DNA of 64,000 nt from Platanthera guangdongensis (GCA_039583875.1 CM077153.1:110046568-110110567); one strand, 5' to 3'; counted from the stretch's first letter, positions 1 through 11,918 are shown. Numbers and translations: made by a program. Notes: generated by a model from the letters alone, not told the origin.

Positions 1-737
1 AGCACCGAATCGAGAACCGAGACCGGCTCTGCGGAGGAAATTCCCTTGCGAAGCTTTCCATCCGGATAGATTCCCATGGTGCAAAAGTGAACTACAAGGG
101 TAACTATTCTCTACTTGAGCATGGGAAGCTCTCTTTCTTCAGCATAAGGAAACCTGCTCTCGCGAGTGTGCGGTGTTCCTTGGTGTTGACCTGAATAGTC
201 CCACTTGTGTTGCATATAGAGTCCGGAACCGAAGTACGGACATAGCCATTGTGTGTGAAGCCTACCCGGATGTGTTGGTTTGGATCGGTGATGTTGCATA
301 TTGTATTGTTTTCCAGAGAGGACTCCGTGCTTTGTGTTTTCGGGTTTCTACATGGTAGATTGCAACAGGGATCCTTAGGGATTAACTCCAAGACGCACCC
401 GGAAATCTGAGCGGAAACGTTGTTCTGCTAACTTGGCGGTCGGGGATCCAGCCTTGAACATAATTGGGTTATGTGATGTTTGGAATGTTTTGGGATCCAA
501 GAGAAGCTTGGCCCGTGCATACGTCTTAAGGTGACTATGCAGAGTGAGCAATGGGCAAGTGGAATCGGACATGGGTAATGTGGTTCGGTGCAAGAGACCC
601 AAAGAGGGACTGGCCATTGGCATAGCCGGGAGTCTTAGACAGTGGTCAGAAAGACTAAAACAATTCTCACGATGTTGCCATCCCGGGGATGGTGGTGAAG
701 CCACGGAATTGACCGGATTCACCGATAATGTGCCCTG
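1..737 (+). mobile_element. Truncated chromovirus LTR fragment (same group as E and L)
   Basis: This stretch aligns by eye with the middle of two other plus-strand LTRs in the window, L from about 43740 and E from about 48740. Shared landmarks in order are an ATG-GTGCA/ATG-GCACC start, a 'ctctcgcgagt' block, 'tgtgtgaag-ctacccgga', a 'ggtagattgca' block and 'accggattcaccgataatgtgccctg'. It stops where A begins at 738, exactly inside the 'gtgccctg|agtgc' sequence that is continuous in E (about 49480) and L (about 44590), so A was inserted here. The 5' side runs off the window. Small ORFs inside it do not match a known protein and look like chance. Confidence 0.75.
733..737. other. Likely left target-site copy (CCCTG) of element A
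   Basis: CCCTG directly abuts the CA end of A's 3' LTR. In the uninterrupted E and L LTRs the same position reads CCCTGAGTGC. Chromoviruses make 5-bp target duplications, so CCCTG is the expected left copy. The partner is not visible because A's 5' end is missing. Confidence 0.45.
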
Positions 738-3700
738 TGTAAGACCCCCCTTTTTCGCTTTGAAACACCGGGGACTTAGGGCTAGAACCGCCGCTTTGCG
801 GTGACACCTTTGTGCCCGGGAAGGTCATCAATACAAAACACCAATCCTGCCGGCCAAATTGATCTCAACTGTAGCAATAAATTAAAGACAAGTACACATA
901 AATCACATAAATAGTAAATAATCTCCACGATGGGAGTGTCCACAGATATAATGAAAATACTAAAATCTTGGGCTCATTCCCAGTACATCAACTCTTCACT
1001 ACATATCCCTTATCGCGGAAGCAAAATAATAAAACAACTAGTAGCGATCAGGACTCACAGTCCCTGCCGTCTGAACTCCGGTACTAGACTGCCCCATCTC
1101 CAAGCATGCTGACCTCCAGGGCTGCTCCTCCATACTGGGCTCCACGGTCCCCTAAAACGATGTGGTTTGAAAACCGTTAGTCTAAAATACTAAGTCCTAT
1201 CATCCCCCGCCCCTTCCCCGATGGCTCCTAGGCACCGAGCGAGGAGAAGGAAAGGAGAGGACATGAATGTGGAGAATAACAATAAGCAGATGGTGGCAGA
1301 ACTAATCTAGCAGTTCTATAGTATATATGGCAGTAATAAAGGCATGAAAGAAACTGAATAAGGAAGTAACCTTAACTTATATGAAAACCCATAAGCCAAG
1401 GGATCTTTTGCATGGCTCCTATCGTATAAACAGTCCCATACCAATTTATACGATGAGGTGTCGGTTTTCTAGCAATCCTACATACAAAGATACTGAAATA
1501 AACCCTAACTTATAAGCATGCTCGCGCGAGCTTATAAACCAAGGGGTCGTTTTGCAGGGCCTATTGTGCAAGCGTCCCATACCACTTATACAATATGTGT
1601 CGGGTTATATGCAATGATTATGCTATGAAATACAATTATGCCATGATGTGAACATGCAAGTGCAACTCACCCACTCGACTCTGTATACACAGACCTTTAG
1701 TTCCCCCTTTCTGGAGCCAAACCTCCCAGGATACCTCCGTAGTGGCAAACAGAAGTGGTGGGTTGGGCCTCGCCGATCTCTAAACTGGTAATTGCACTAC
1801 CAGTCAGACCTATCGTACACCTCAATGCTGATGTACTAAGCGGAGCTCTTGCGTACTCTTGCCGGCAGGCGCACCTGACTTTACTTAGCTAAGCGCTAAA
1901 CCACACTTGCCGAGTCAGCATATTGGCGTCAGTGCATCGACCCTCTAATACCGAAGACCCACCACCTTTTACTTAATGCACATACAACCTTGATGTATCA
2001 CCTCCGAGCTAAAGCTCCCCGGACCAACCCATCCGTCACAAACAACAACCGAGCCAAAGCTCGCCGGGCCAACCTGCTCATCACCAAAATCCACCGAGCC
2101 TACTGCCCGAGTGACCCAACCTAACATCTCGAGACATCGAGGTGAGTGAAAGTGAACCCCTAGTTACACTAGTTACTCTTGCAATTTAGTTTTACCTACA
2201 GTTTAGGTTAGCCCAGTACTGCCCAAGGTATACACCGTGAAGGGTTCTCGAAGGTACTAGGAACTATGATGAGATTACGCCCAACGCTCTTTTTCACAAG
2301 GAACTTACTATTATTGGTTGGTATCAGATTTTCCAACCCTTAATTGTTTTTTCTGGATCTAACCCTAGTGTATTAGACACTTCCTCTCTACGGGAAAGAC
2401 AATCTTTCGTCGATCTCGAGCACCACCTAACACTAGCCAATCCAACACCCTACTCATCCCAACTTACAACGATGAACTGATTTCTATTCATCCAAACCAG
2501 GAAACAACTAACCTCAGCTCATGTGCCCATATTCATACTACAACACAATTTCTGCAGTTTTACTAAATGCAGACCATGATAAGTCATATGACATGTAAAA
2601 TGGGAGGTACACAAAATAATCACCCAGTACCCCTATAATAATTACTGGAGGGTTTTCATGACATTTTTAGCCTAGACACAGAAATTTATAATTTTCCAAT
2701 TTTATATGATGATTTATTTAAATAATCTAGCAATCTAAAAACCCCAGGTTTGAACATGAAGTACCAATTTCAGACAAGCAAATGCTCCACAAAATTTATG
2801 ATAAATTCAATATGACCATTTAAGATAAAATCCAAAGGTTCCCAATTTCTCAACAAGGTTTAGCCTCTAAATCTAATTTTTTAATATAACCTATTTTTAT
2901 CAATTTTAAGAGGCAAGCGCAGCAAAAATATTTCCAAAAATTCTGAGAAAGTCAAGGATGATTGTAAGGACATATAACATCTCTAGGTCAAGTTTCATAA
3001 TTTATTAGCAAGTAATGAGCTCTAAGCAAATCATTGAACAATTCTCCAAATTAATGAGCTTGTGAAGTAAGTACTGCAAATATATATTCAAAAATTTTAA
3101 TAAAATTCAGACATAAGCAATGAGGTCTGAAATTCCCTCTGCCAAATTTTCATGAACTTCCAAGGGGCAGTGAGATCATAAAATTCAGATAAATAATTAG
3201 GGTTAAATCATGCATTTATAAAGAAAGTACTAAAATTTATGACCCAAAATTCCCAATTAAATTACCAGAGGTTCAATCTACACCTATGACCACACCACCC
3301 AAATTTCATTGTTGTTCAAGGAGTTTTGCTAACCTATTCTAGCACTACAAAGTTTGTGCCCTAAATTAGGGTTAGGGTTTTGTGGGGCCTACCGATTTCT
3401 AAATCCCCTAATATTTTTACCAAATGGATTTATCTACCCTAGCACCCTCCCTACCAAGTTTTAAGTTCATTCAAGGTCTTTGGACCTCATGTCCTTCACA
3501 AGGCACAAAAGTCCTTCCATAGGGTTTGGTCTTAGATCTTAGGGCAAAACTTTTCCAATCTACCCCATCTTGCATGGAAAGGTGATAATAGTCATGCCAA
3601 GTCAGTGGCCCCAATATCAACCTCTGTTGAGGTGATTTGGTCACTCAAAACCCAAAGTGCACTTTTTGACCAAAATACCCTTCTAAAGGAAAGGTTAGGG

Positions 3701-6020
3701 TTTGCACGATTTCAATTCAAACCCCCTCCAAATGAGATGCAATTTTAACCAAAGCTTTATAATGGCCCCAAGCACCACTCACCAAAATTTGGGTGAGATT
3801 GGAGGTCATTTGGTCCCTAAATTAATTTACCATAGAGAAATTAAATAATTTCCAAAACTATAGAACAATTATCCCCAAAAATTAGCATTCTTGGGCAGGA
3901 CCTAGATATGGTCTAGGGTGACTCCCTGTCCAAATTTCAAGTCATTTGGACCAGAGATGAAGTATGGGCACCCACTTTAATTTCTGTCTAGCCCTAGGTA
4001 TAGACCCCACCAAAATGAGTGCCCTGGTCAAACCAGGCACCCAAATTGGTTTAAACTAATTTTGCAGTAAACTAGACTCTCCATGCAACAATTTTTATGT
4101 TGACCATATTCTGTGAATTAGCTTCTAAGTATTTATAAAAATTTAAACATTAAATTGGAAAAGTGTGACAGAAATATTTAAATATATAATATAAACCTAT
4201 AGTTTAATTTCTAATCTGCACGAATCTTGGCGCACTATTGGACGACATCCCGTTATCGTCCCCGCGTGCCAACGGCTTCGATTCAATCTTCCTGGCCAAC
4301 TTCAAACCCCTGCCGCCGGCCACCCAGCCACCTCCCTGGCCAGCCACTGCCACCACCACCTCCGTTGAGGTGGTGGCTGTCGCCAGGCGGCGGCACAGCC
4401 GCCGGAGGGGCCCATTCCGGAGAACCCAACAAGTAAATTTTTGTGGAAAAACTTGAGAAAAAGCTCTCCCATTCGGGCTCAGTTGAGCCCGAACCTTGGC
4501 CCTAAGGATTGCTAAGATCTACCCATGGAAAAGGTAGTGGAGGACCTTGCTTGCGGTATGGAGACGCGTCGATCACCGGGAAGCCATTGGTGGAGGAGAT
4601 GTCGCCAGTGCTCTGCAACATCACTATGAAGTTGATCGTCTCCTTTGGGCAAGATGTGGAACCGAAAGCCTGGAGCCTAGGGAAGCTTTTAAGACAATAA
4701 AAAGAGGGAGGGGAGGGGTTTAGCTGGTGGTGGCCATTAATGGGATCTTAAGGTGGCTCTCGGCCATGGTGCGTGGGAAGGGGGGGGGGGGGTGAATCTG
4801 GTCTCAATCTAGCCGGGAAATGGCTGGAAATTACTGCTCTTCCCTAGAGGAGTTGAATCCAGCCGTTTAGAAGTGGAGGGAAGGGCCAATGCTTTAATGG
4901 CCATTAATGGCCATTGAAGGCATATTTCGGCCATGGAATGGTGGCACTGTTCCGGCCATGAACAGCCTCCAATCTGGCCCCTTGGTCTTCCTGAAGTGAG
5001 TGTGGAGCTGGATCAGCCAATGGGGTATGGCCTTTGGCCACCTTGGCCATGAATGGCACCCTTGCACATTTCTCTCTCTCCTCCATTAAGGTGAGGTTGA
5101 CGTTTTCTCTCTCCTAGTCATATAGGTTGACCATGCTGACCAATCCAGCCTATTGGCAGCCCACTAACTCATAATTTTAATGATAATAAGGCTAGCCCAA
5201 TTGGAAAGAGGGCTTGAGCTTGGGTTAGCCCATTTGGGCTAAGTTTGACCTAACCTTGACTAGGGTTGACCTAGGTCAAATTGACCTTTTCTGTTACCAT
5301 CATTGGATCCTTGGTGACCTATTGAGATCTCCTAAGGTCTAGGTAGGGATGGGTAGGGTTGACTTGACACTTTGGAGGTCACCTGCCCTTAGGAAGGGTA
5401 CTTTGCCCAAATTAAAGTTAGGGATGACTTTGGTCAACCCAAACTCTTGGTTGACCCCAATGGGTCTTTGGTGGAATATTGACCTCACCTAGGGTTGGTA
5501 GGGTATGGGTGGGGTCCACTTTGGCTAGGGGAGGGTCAATTGACCCTAAGTAGGCTAGTTTGACCCATTTAGGGTTAGAGTTGACTTTGGTCAACTTAAT
5601 CACATTGACTTCCCTCCATGGGTCCTTAGTGACCCATTGACCCCACTTTAGGTCTAGGAAGACCCTGGTAGGGTTAGTTTGGCTTCACTATGCTACACTG
5701 CCCTTAGTTAGGGCACCTTGCCCAATTTAGGCCTAGAGTGATTCTAGGTCAACTTGGCCACCCTAGGTCGACTCCAATGGACCCTTAGGGCTCCAATGGA
5801 CCTTACAATGGGTTGGTGAGACCATGGTGGGGGTCTTGAAGCCTTGGTGAAGCCCCATGATCATCTTAAACGAGGTTTCAGAAATATACTATTTGCAGAC
5901 CATAGTGGTTTCACCTTCATTACTAGGTTCACTTGGCCTCCTTGGGCTTCCTAGGGTTTTGTCATGACCTAGTCATAACAAAACCACTCCCAGGGGCATA
6001 GTTATTTGAGGGATGTTACA
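738..6020 (-). repeat. 3' LTR of element A (about 5.28 kb)
   Basis: Read on the minus strand the LTR starts TGTAACATCCC at 6020 and ends GGGGGGTCTTACA at 738, so it has TG/CA termini. The start is supported by matching starts in B (31153 and 21802), and the end by matching ends in B (26635) and M (62643). It shares scattered blocks with the B LTR, including a 'ccaccacc/ggtggtgg' hairpin segment and the 'accttaacttat' segment near 1370, but is a separate subfamily. No believable coding sequence lies inside. It includes a run of 13 G at 4780-4792. Much of 5100-5800 is a low-complexity, repeated 'ttgacc/ccctagg/ggtcaa' vocabulary. Confidence 0.8.
4353..4376. repeat. Perfect 10-bp-arm hairpin conserved in A/B-type LTRs
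   Basis: CCACCACCTC, a 4-base CGTT loop, then GAGGTGGTGG. The same segment recurs in both B LTRs (about 21048-21071 and 30352-30376) with small changes, and its GC-rich flanks ('ctccctggccggcca', 'ggtggctatcgccaggc') are also kept. Conservation between related but diverged LTRs suggests a constrained RNA or DNA structure; function unknown. Confidence 0.6.
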
Positions 6021-6109
6021 AATCCCAATATATAAACAAAAAAATTCGTTCTCGAAATTCTAGTTAGGCCTACGGGGTTTCAAATATGAAAGGAAAATGT
6101 AACATCCCG
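6021..6109 (-). other. 3' non-coding end of A with polypurine-tract position
   Basis: Between the pol remnant and the 3' LTR. On the minus strand the last bases before the LTR are TTGGGATT, the place where the plus-strand primer (polypurine tract) should be; it is poor in purines compared with D and H. The same sequence precedes B's 3' LTR at 21803-21835. Confidence 0.45.
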
Positions 6110-6402
6110 AGAGGTTGTGAGTAATACCCGACTGAAAAGCTCCGGGTACCCCTATTGCATCAAGTCCTGAGGGTCCATATGTGCTCCTCTCGCCCATGAT
6201 TGCTCCACAGGACCTTGACCAATGAGACCTTCTTGCGGCGCAAGACTCGTACCCCCTTGTCGTCGATCCGGACCGATTCCAGGTGAACTGACCGATCAGA
6301 TGCTACCGGCCCATCCGTGGCCGTAATTTGCTGCTCCAGGAATAGTAGAGCCCTCCTGAGAGAGGATATATGGAAAACATCGTGCAGGTTCGCCAGCTCC
6401 GG
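6110..6402 (-). pseudogene. Element A integrase tail with chromodomain remnant
   Basis: Around 6170-6250 the minus strand encodes KVLWSNHGREEHIW, which matches the second half of the chromodomain found at the end of plant chromovirus integrases (W..H..EE..W). In intact relatives this domain steers integration towards marked heterochromatin (established for chromoviruses). Here the frame is lost relative to the upstream integrase ORF, and a stop follows shortly after the final W. Confidence 0.6.
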
Positions 6403-6939
6403 CTACAGTTCCAGCCTGTATGCCAAGGGACCGATCCGCTCCCGGAGCCTATAAGGCCCCATATATCTTGGGCTGAGCTTCTTCTTCCGACCACGCACCC
6501 GTGAAACCCCATGCATTGGTCGGATCTTTAAGAACACCTGGTCCCCCACCTGAAACTCCACCTGACGATGCCGAACGTCGTAATACTTATCCTGTCGGCT
6601 CTGTTCCTCTAGCATCTTGTCCCGTATTAATCTCACCTGAGCCTCAGTGTCCCCGACAAACTCCGAAACCAAAGCTTTCAGATCCTCATCCTGTATCCAT
6701 GACAGCGGAGTCCTACACCTTCGTCCGTACATGGCTTCATAAGGAGCCATCCTTATGCTGGACTGGTAGTTGTTATTATATGAGAACTTGATCAGTGGCA
6801 ACAACTTCTCCCAGGGCTCACCGCGATAAAATATTCAAAGTCGCAGCAGATCTTCCAAGGTCCGATTGGTGCATTCTGTCTGCCCATCAGTGTGGGGATG
6901 AAATGATGTACTGAATGTCAGCCGAGTGCCCAAGTACGT
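6403..6939 (-). pseudogene. Element A integrase, C-terminal half (remnant)
   Basis: The minus-strand ORF at 6403-6804 encodes KFSYNN, MAPYEAMYGRRCRTP, a basic stretch and SPRYMGPYRL, the standard GPY/F module of Ty3/gypsy integrase that binds DNA. Just upstream (6820-6900) is HPHTDGQTE, which carries the catalytic Glu of the D,D-E site. Stops interrupt 6800-6940, including one at a codon that is Gln in B. It follows the integrase core in the same frame, so only point mutations separate the two pieces. Confidence 0.85.
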
Positions 6940-7749
6940 CTACACTGATCTCCACTCCCTATACGTAAACCGTCCATCCCGATCCGATACAATCGACCTG
7001 GGTACGCCATGATAATGGATGAAATGTTCCACGAACTTCCGAACCAGCACACCAACCGAGTCATCCTTCCTGATCGAAATAAATCTGGCTACCTTCATCA
7101 GCCAGTCGACGATCACCCAGATCGAATCGTTTCCCGTCCGCGATCGAGGAAGCCCATGTATGAAGTCCATCACGATATCATCGAACTTCCACTTCGGCAC
7201 CGGGAGTGGCTGCAACAATCCTACGGGGTTTCTGCATTCTTCGTTCACCAGCTGGCATGCCTCACAATGGGTCACGAAGTAGGTGATATACTTCTTCATG
7301 CCTGGCCCGTACATGGTCTTCTTCAGGTCCGCAGTCATCTTCGTAACTTCCGGGTGTACTGAATACCGACTGCAATGAGCCTCCGTCATGATATCCTCCC
7401 GGACCTGGCCTACCTCTGGTATGTAAATCCGTCCCCTGAAACACACTAGACCATCCCTCAGCGAGTAATCTCCAGTTGTGCCTGCTTCTAAGGCTCGGAA
7501 TATAGGTTCTAGTTGAGCATCCTGCCTCTGCCCATCTCTGACTCGGTCTCGAATGTCATCTGGGGTAACCAACGATGCTAGGTACTCCCGGTACTGCTCT
7601 GGGTGATCCTCGGACACCAATGATATCTGCATCTTTTCTAACATCTGAACTAACTCCAAGACCATCAACTGCGTACCCGCTCTAGAGTTTGTGGCCTTTC
7701 GGCTCAGCGCATCTGCCACCACATTCGCCTTCCTCGGGTGGTAGTGCAT
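6940..7749 (-). pseudogene. Element A RNase H end plus integrase zinc finger and core
   Basis: The 269-residue minus-strand ORF begins with the end of RNase H (MHYHPRKANVVADALSRK). It continues into the integrase zinc-binding region (H..SVHP, then CEAC) and the catalytic core with MDFIHGLPRS and IVSDRDGRFT, which hold the first two acidic residues. It ends at an in-frame stop just before the third acidic residue. Integrase joins the cDNA to the host chromosome. Element B's 22574-23176 ORF is a close relative. Confidence 0.88.
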
Positions 7750-7881
7750 CTCGTATTGTTAATATGCTAGAAACTCCACCCATCACCTCTGCCTGATATT
7801 CAGCTCCTTCTACGTATCCACACACCTCAAGTTCTTATGATTGGAGTAAATGTCGTAGTGGATGTCGTACAGCTAGTGTCG

Positions 7882-8352
7882 TCAGACTTTTAGTGAAAAA
7901 ATGACCGCTCCTATCTCTACGTCATGAACTGGGTAGTTTTGTCCATGCTTCTTCAGCTGCCGAGAAGCGTATGCTATCACATGACCATTCTGCATCAGCA
8001 CCGCACCCATGCCCTGGTAGAAAGCATCGGTGTAGACCTGGAATCCTTCTCTCCCCGAAGGGAGGGCAAGTATAGGAGCCGAGGTGAGTCGATCCTTCAG
8101 CTCCTGAAAAGCCACCTCGCACTGCGGGGTCCAGACAAAGGGCACATCTTTCCTTATCAGGGATGTGAGTGGAAGGGCAATACGAGAAAATCCCTCCATG
8201 AACTTCCGGTAGTAACCGGCAAGTCCTAGGAAACTCCGCACATCTGAGGCCGACTTCAACTGCGGCCAATCCCGAACTGCCTGAATCTTGGTCGGGTCCA
8301 CTTCCAACCCAACACCACCGATGAAATGGCCTAGGAAGGCCACCTCCTTCAA
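7882..8352 (-). pseudogene. Element A reverse transcriptase thumb/connection and RNase H
   Basis: The ORF encodes FLGHFI, the [12 protein letters not shown] motif at the RT-RNase H connection, then [14 protein letters not shown] with an RNase H acidic residue and [23 protein letters not shown]. It ends at a stop where B has Trp (ALKIW). Downstream, at about 7838, the family's SDHK motif reads SNHK, so another catalytic acid is probably lost. RNase H degrades the RNA strand during cDNA synthesis. Confidence 0.88.
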
Positions 8353-8385
8353 CCAGAACTGGCATTTGCTGAACTTCGCATAAAG

Positions 8386-8868
8386 CTAGTGCTCCCATAG
8401 TCTCTCCAGGGTCAGCACCAGATGTCGTGTGTGCTCCTCCTCTGTCCTCGAGTAGATGAGGATGTCGTAAATAAATACAATGATGAACACATCCAGATAT
8501 GACTCGAACACCCGATTCATGAGGCTCATGAACGCCGACGGTGCATTAGTGAGCCAGAAGGGCATCACTGTAAACTCGAACAGCCCATATCTACTACTGA
8601 AGGCAGTCTTCGGTATGTCCTCATCCTGGATCCGCAACTGATAGTAGCCCGACCTCAAATCCAATTTTGAAAAGAACTGCGCACCCTCCAGCTGGTCAAA
8701 CAACTCATCTATACTTGGTAGTGGATAGGTGTTCCAGACTGTCAGTCGGTTCAGTGCCCGGTAGTCGATGCACAATCTGAGTGTCCCATCCTTCTTCTTG
8801 ACGAATAACACCGGGGCTCCCCATGGTGAAGAGCTTGGCCGGACAAATCCGGCTTCCACCAGTTCCTA
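8386..8868 (-). pseudogene. Element A reverse transcriptase, fingers and palm (remnant)
   Basis: The minus strand encodes [46 protein letters not shown] and [14 protein letters not shown], all core RT motifs. The catalytic motif, FIDD or YxDD in active relatives, reads FIYD here, so the first catalytic Asp is replaced by Tyr. It is bounded upstream by a TAG at 8866-8868 and downstream by a TAG at about 8383 where D has Gln. The apparent start codon of the open segment is not a true start; this was part of a polyprotein. Confidence 0.9.
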
Positions 8869-9096
8869 GAGCTGGCTCTGAAACTCTGTCAGCTCCTTCG
8901 GGGCCATCTGGTAAGGTGCTCTAGATGATGGCTTTGCCCCCGACACCAGCTATATCCGGAAATCCTGCTCCCGGTGCGGGGGTATCCCTGGCAGCTTCTC
9001 TGGAAATACGTCGGCAAAATCTCGCACCACCGGAATATCCGAGATGGAACCCTTAGCCTCAGTCATTTCATACAACACTTCATAGACTTCCTCCCC

Positions 9097-9537
9097 CTAG
9101 AAGTGGGCCTTGACGGCCCGCACAGATGACAGCAAGAGAGGGGGAATAGATCTAATACCTTCGATGATGATGTAGGAATCCCCATGCCTCACAGTAATCC
9201 TCTTGGACATGCAGTCAATCTGAGCATGATTCCAGCACAACCATGTCATTCCCAGGATCAAATCAATGACTAGCATCTTCATGATCGTCGCTGGTGCTTC
9301 AAATATCTTTCCTCCGATCTCCGCCTTCATGTTGCAGCGGGAGATGGTGAATAACTCCGATCCGTCAGGTAGCCATATCCTCATCATCAGGCCTGCGAAT
9401 CGCTCCATGCCTTCCAGCCCTTCCACGAAGGCTTCCGACACGAACGAGTGCGAAGCACCCATATCAAACAGTGTATAGGCGGGCTTGCCACTGATGAAAA
9501 CTATGCCTGGGGGGTAACTTAAAGTCTTAGAAATCAA
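9097..9537 (-). pseudogene. Element A aspartic protease domain
   Basis: The 146-residue ORF encodes a retropepsin-type domain: the active-site region reads AYTLFDMGASHSFV (canonical D-[ST]-G-A, so the middle residue is altered) and the flap/second half includes DLILGMTWLCWNHAQIDC. In active elements it cuts the Gag-Pol polyprotein inside the particle. It lies directly upstream of RT, as expected for gypsy pol. A short non-coding spacer follows to the truncated gag end. Confidence 0.85.
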
Positions 9538-9660
9538 ATTGTGGTTTTCTTTCCTAGTTTATCGGTTCTATATCTATAACTTTAATTATCTAGGAAAGAG
9601 AAGACTTAAAAATTAACTGGCGTACCTATGATCACTTGCTCCGGGGGGTTACTTAAAGAC
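9538..9660 (-). pseudogene. Element A gag-protease spacer and truncation point
   Basis: A/T-rich spacer resembling B at 25300-25400, where a non-coding stretch separates protease and gag. 'cgtacctatgatcacttgctcc' at 9630-9650 looks like the last gag codons (compare 'tgtacctgctattac' in B). Beyond 'cttaaagactta' the sequence becomes LTR DNA of element B, so the rest of gag, the primer site and the 5' LTR are missing. Confidence 0.55.
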
Positions 9661-11207
9661 TTATTAGATTTTCCCAAAAATTAGGCCATAGGTAATTTTG
9701 AACACGAGATACTAGATTTCCTCAAGTTATGGCCACCCAAAAATTACGAACAGTATATCATAACAAAATATCAGTAAATTCCAAATTTCACAGACTTTTG
9801 TAAAGGTAATAACCTCTAAATAATGAATTCAGGTTAATTCATATAATTTTAGATAATGAAGGGAGTACCATAAATTATAGTCCAGAAATTATATAAAAAA
9901 TTACCAGAGCCTTATAATGATCATAAAACAATACTGACTAAGTTTCATGCAATTCCAAGGTCAGTGAGCCATGTATAAAAATACTTCAAATAATTCCATT
10001 AAAGTGCACTTATGAAGAAATATTCTTATAAACTCATCCAAATGATATGTGATAATTTTCTAGGCTGCCTTATGCCATAAAAAGTACTCTGTCTAAGAAA
10101 CACAATTTACAGCAAGGTATACTATTTATTATCTTTTTACCAAAATACGGTGCACTTGTTTACTTTACACATGAAGTACTAAGAGGAAATGTCCAAATGA
10201 TCCAAATAATTTACTAGTGCCTCTAAATTATATTTAATTAACCTTGTCAGAGTTTCATATCATTCTAAGTTAATCTATGCATAGTTAATTCAAAATCATC
10301 AAAAAGAGCATGATGGAGATTATACCTACAAGTATGAGCTACTGTTTTTTAAACATCCTATAATAAATCTCAGAGGTCAATAGCACTATAAAATTACTTC
10401 TACCAAAATTTCATAAGAATCCAATGTCAAAAGACCCTTTATTTATTGCTTAAGGTGTATAGACCCCAATAATGTTCTAGTGATTTAAGTGGAATGCATG
10501 CGTCAAAATACTACCAAATTCCTTCCTAGGGCATTGCTCCACCCTAGAAACACATGGGGTAAGCCCCAAGCCAAAACAAAGCCTAAACACCCTAGGTCCT
10601 TCACAAACCCTAACAGTCTCAATCCAAGGCTTGAACTAGGGCACTAGGTCTCAACCACCCTAACCCATCCCTAACTCTAAGAGAGGGTGTCCCTACTGAC
10701 CTTAGAACTCTGGATAGAACCCCAACCCATTTGGGTGAGGATTGACCCCTCCATGCCCCAAGAATAAAAAACCCTAAACTCACCCTAAAGTGCCCAAACT
10801 TTAGTCACATAAAACCCCAGTCAAATCAAACTCAAATGGGTTGATATTTTAACTAATGAACAGTGGTGACCCCTAAGACCATCCACAAAATTTTGGGGGT
10901 TGGTGATGTATTGTGCCCTTTAAATAAACTATACTAGGATTATTAAATTTTTACCAAAACTACAGAAAAGTTTTCTCAAAAAATTCTCATTTTTCGATAT
11001 GTACTAGGCGTAGACAAGACTGACTCCCTGTCCAAATTTCAGGTCATTTGGACATGTGGTTAAGTTGGGGACTCATTTTAATCTCTAACTATCCCTAATT
11101 ATAGACTGCATCATTTTGGGTGTTGAGGTCAGATCACTAAGCCAAACTAGTTGAAACAAATTTTTAATTAAAGTAGACCTCAAGGGCTATAACTTTTTTA
11201 TTGAGCA
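9661..11207 (-). repeat. Element B 3' LTR, distal fragment (left of C)
   Basis: Aligns by eye along its length with B's 5' LTR at about 28548-30090 ('ttattagattttcccaaa', 'aaggtataccatttatta', 'cactttagggtgagtttaggg' and many other blocks). It is the continuation of 20800-21802 after removing element C. It ends abruptly at 9660; the last roughly 1.9 kb of this LTR (equivalent to 26635-28547) are missing. No coding potential seen. Confidence 0.85.
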
Positions 11208-11381
11208 TGATGAATTGTAAATATACCTATTTTTATGTACATTACTTAAGTCGTTTTAATTAATTTTTGTCATTTCTACTTGTTTTTATTCAATAAATTG
11301 CTCCTATTTTTGTAAATATTATACTAACTTGTTTTATTTTATTTGTCAGGGAAAAAAACAAAATCTGTAAAAAAATGTCAT

Positions 11382-11884
11382 GTCACGCCCGTGACCAGGG
11401 CGTGACAGCTCAAAATCCCGAAAAGAAGCCAATTTTGAAGTGAAAAGCCTGACACGCCCGTATTCAATGATTCGACACCCCCGTGTCAATTCGACACGGG
11501 GCGTGACCAAGCCGTGTCCATCCCGCTCGACGATTTCAACTCAACGTTCGTCGAACCCAAGAGGGAGACGCTCGTGTCCGATGTGGCCCGACACGCCCCG
11601 TGCCAGCCAGGTCACCGTTTCGCGCTCAACATTCGTCGAACCCAAGAGGGACACGCCCGTGTCCGATGTGCGCCACGCCCGTGTCAGCCCGACAAACTAC
11701 CGCCGGCGAATCCCGAAGTCAACAACGCCTTTAAGCGCTGAACGACACGCCCACCATCACGCCCGTGACCTGGGGCTTGACCGCCGTGTTTTCGGCCGGA
11801 AAGTCAAATCGCCGTCAAATCCGTCAGATCGCCGAATTCCGCTGTAAAATAGTACTGATACGCCCCCCGACACGCCCGTGTCGG
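11382..11884. repeat. Cluster of GACACG-CC-CGTGTC palindromes in C's promoter region (5' LTR)
   Basis: About ten perfect or near-perfect copies of a two-fold-symmetric motif. Examples: GTCACGCCCGTGAC at 11382-11395, GGACACGCCCGTGTCC at 11649-11664 and CCGACACGCCCGTGTCGG at 11867-11884 (8-bp arms, 2-bp spacer). Interspersed is a repeated 'ttcgtcgaacccaagaggga' unit at about 11550 and 11630. The cluster ends about 25 bp before the TATA box, where transcription-factor sites would be expected. The equivalent cluster in the 3' LTR is 17887-18417. Confidence 0.85.
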
Positions 11885-11909
11885 AGGGCGTGTACTTGGA
11901 AATTTTTGC

Positions 11910-11918
11910 CTATAAAAT
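11910..11918 (+). promoter_or_regulatory. TATA box of element C (5' LTR)
   Basis: CTATAAAAT, a strong plant-type TATA box, just downstream of the palindrome cluster. The identical box is at 18435-18443 in the 3' LTR. Transcription of the element probably starts about 30 bp downstream, which makes the palindromes part of U3. Confidence 0.75.

Larger units (their letters stand above)
738..9660 (-). mobile_element. Element A: decayed Ty3/gypsy chromovirus (Tekay/Del-like), 5' part missing
   Basis: Minus-strand element with, in order from high to low coordinates, protease, reverse transcriptase, RNase H, integrase and chromodomain remnants, then a 5.3-kb 3' LTR. This domain order and the very long LTR fit the Tekay/Del chromovirus group. 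Protease through integrase stay in one reading frame but contain many in-frame stops. Gag and the 5' LTR are gone: at about 9660 the sequence switches to LTR DNA of element B. Pol is clearly related to B and more distantly to D. The family is confident; the lineage name is by recall of domain motifs. Confidence 0.85.
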
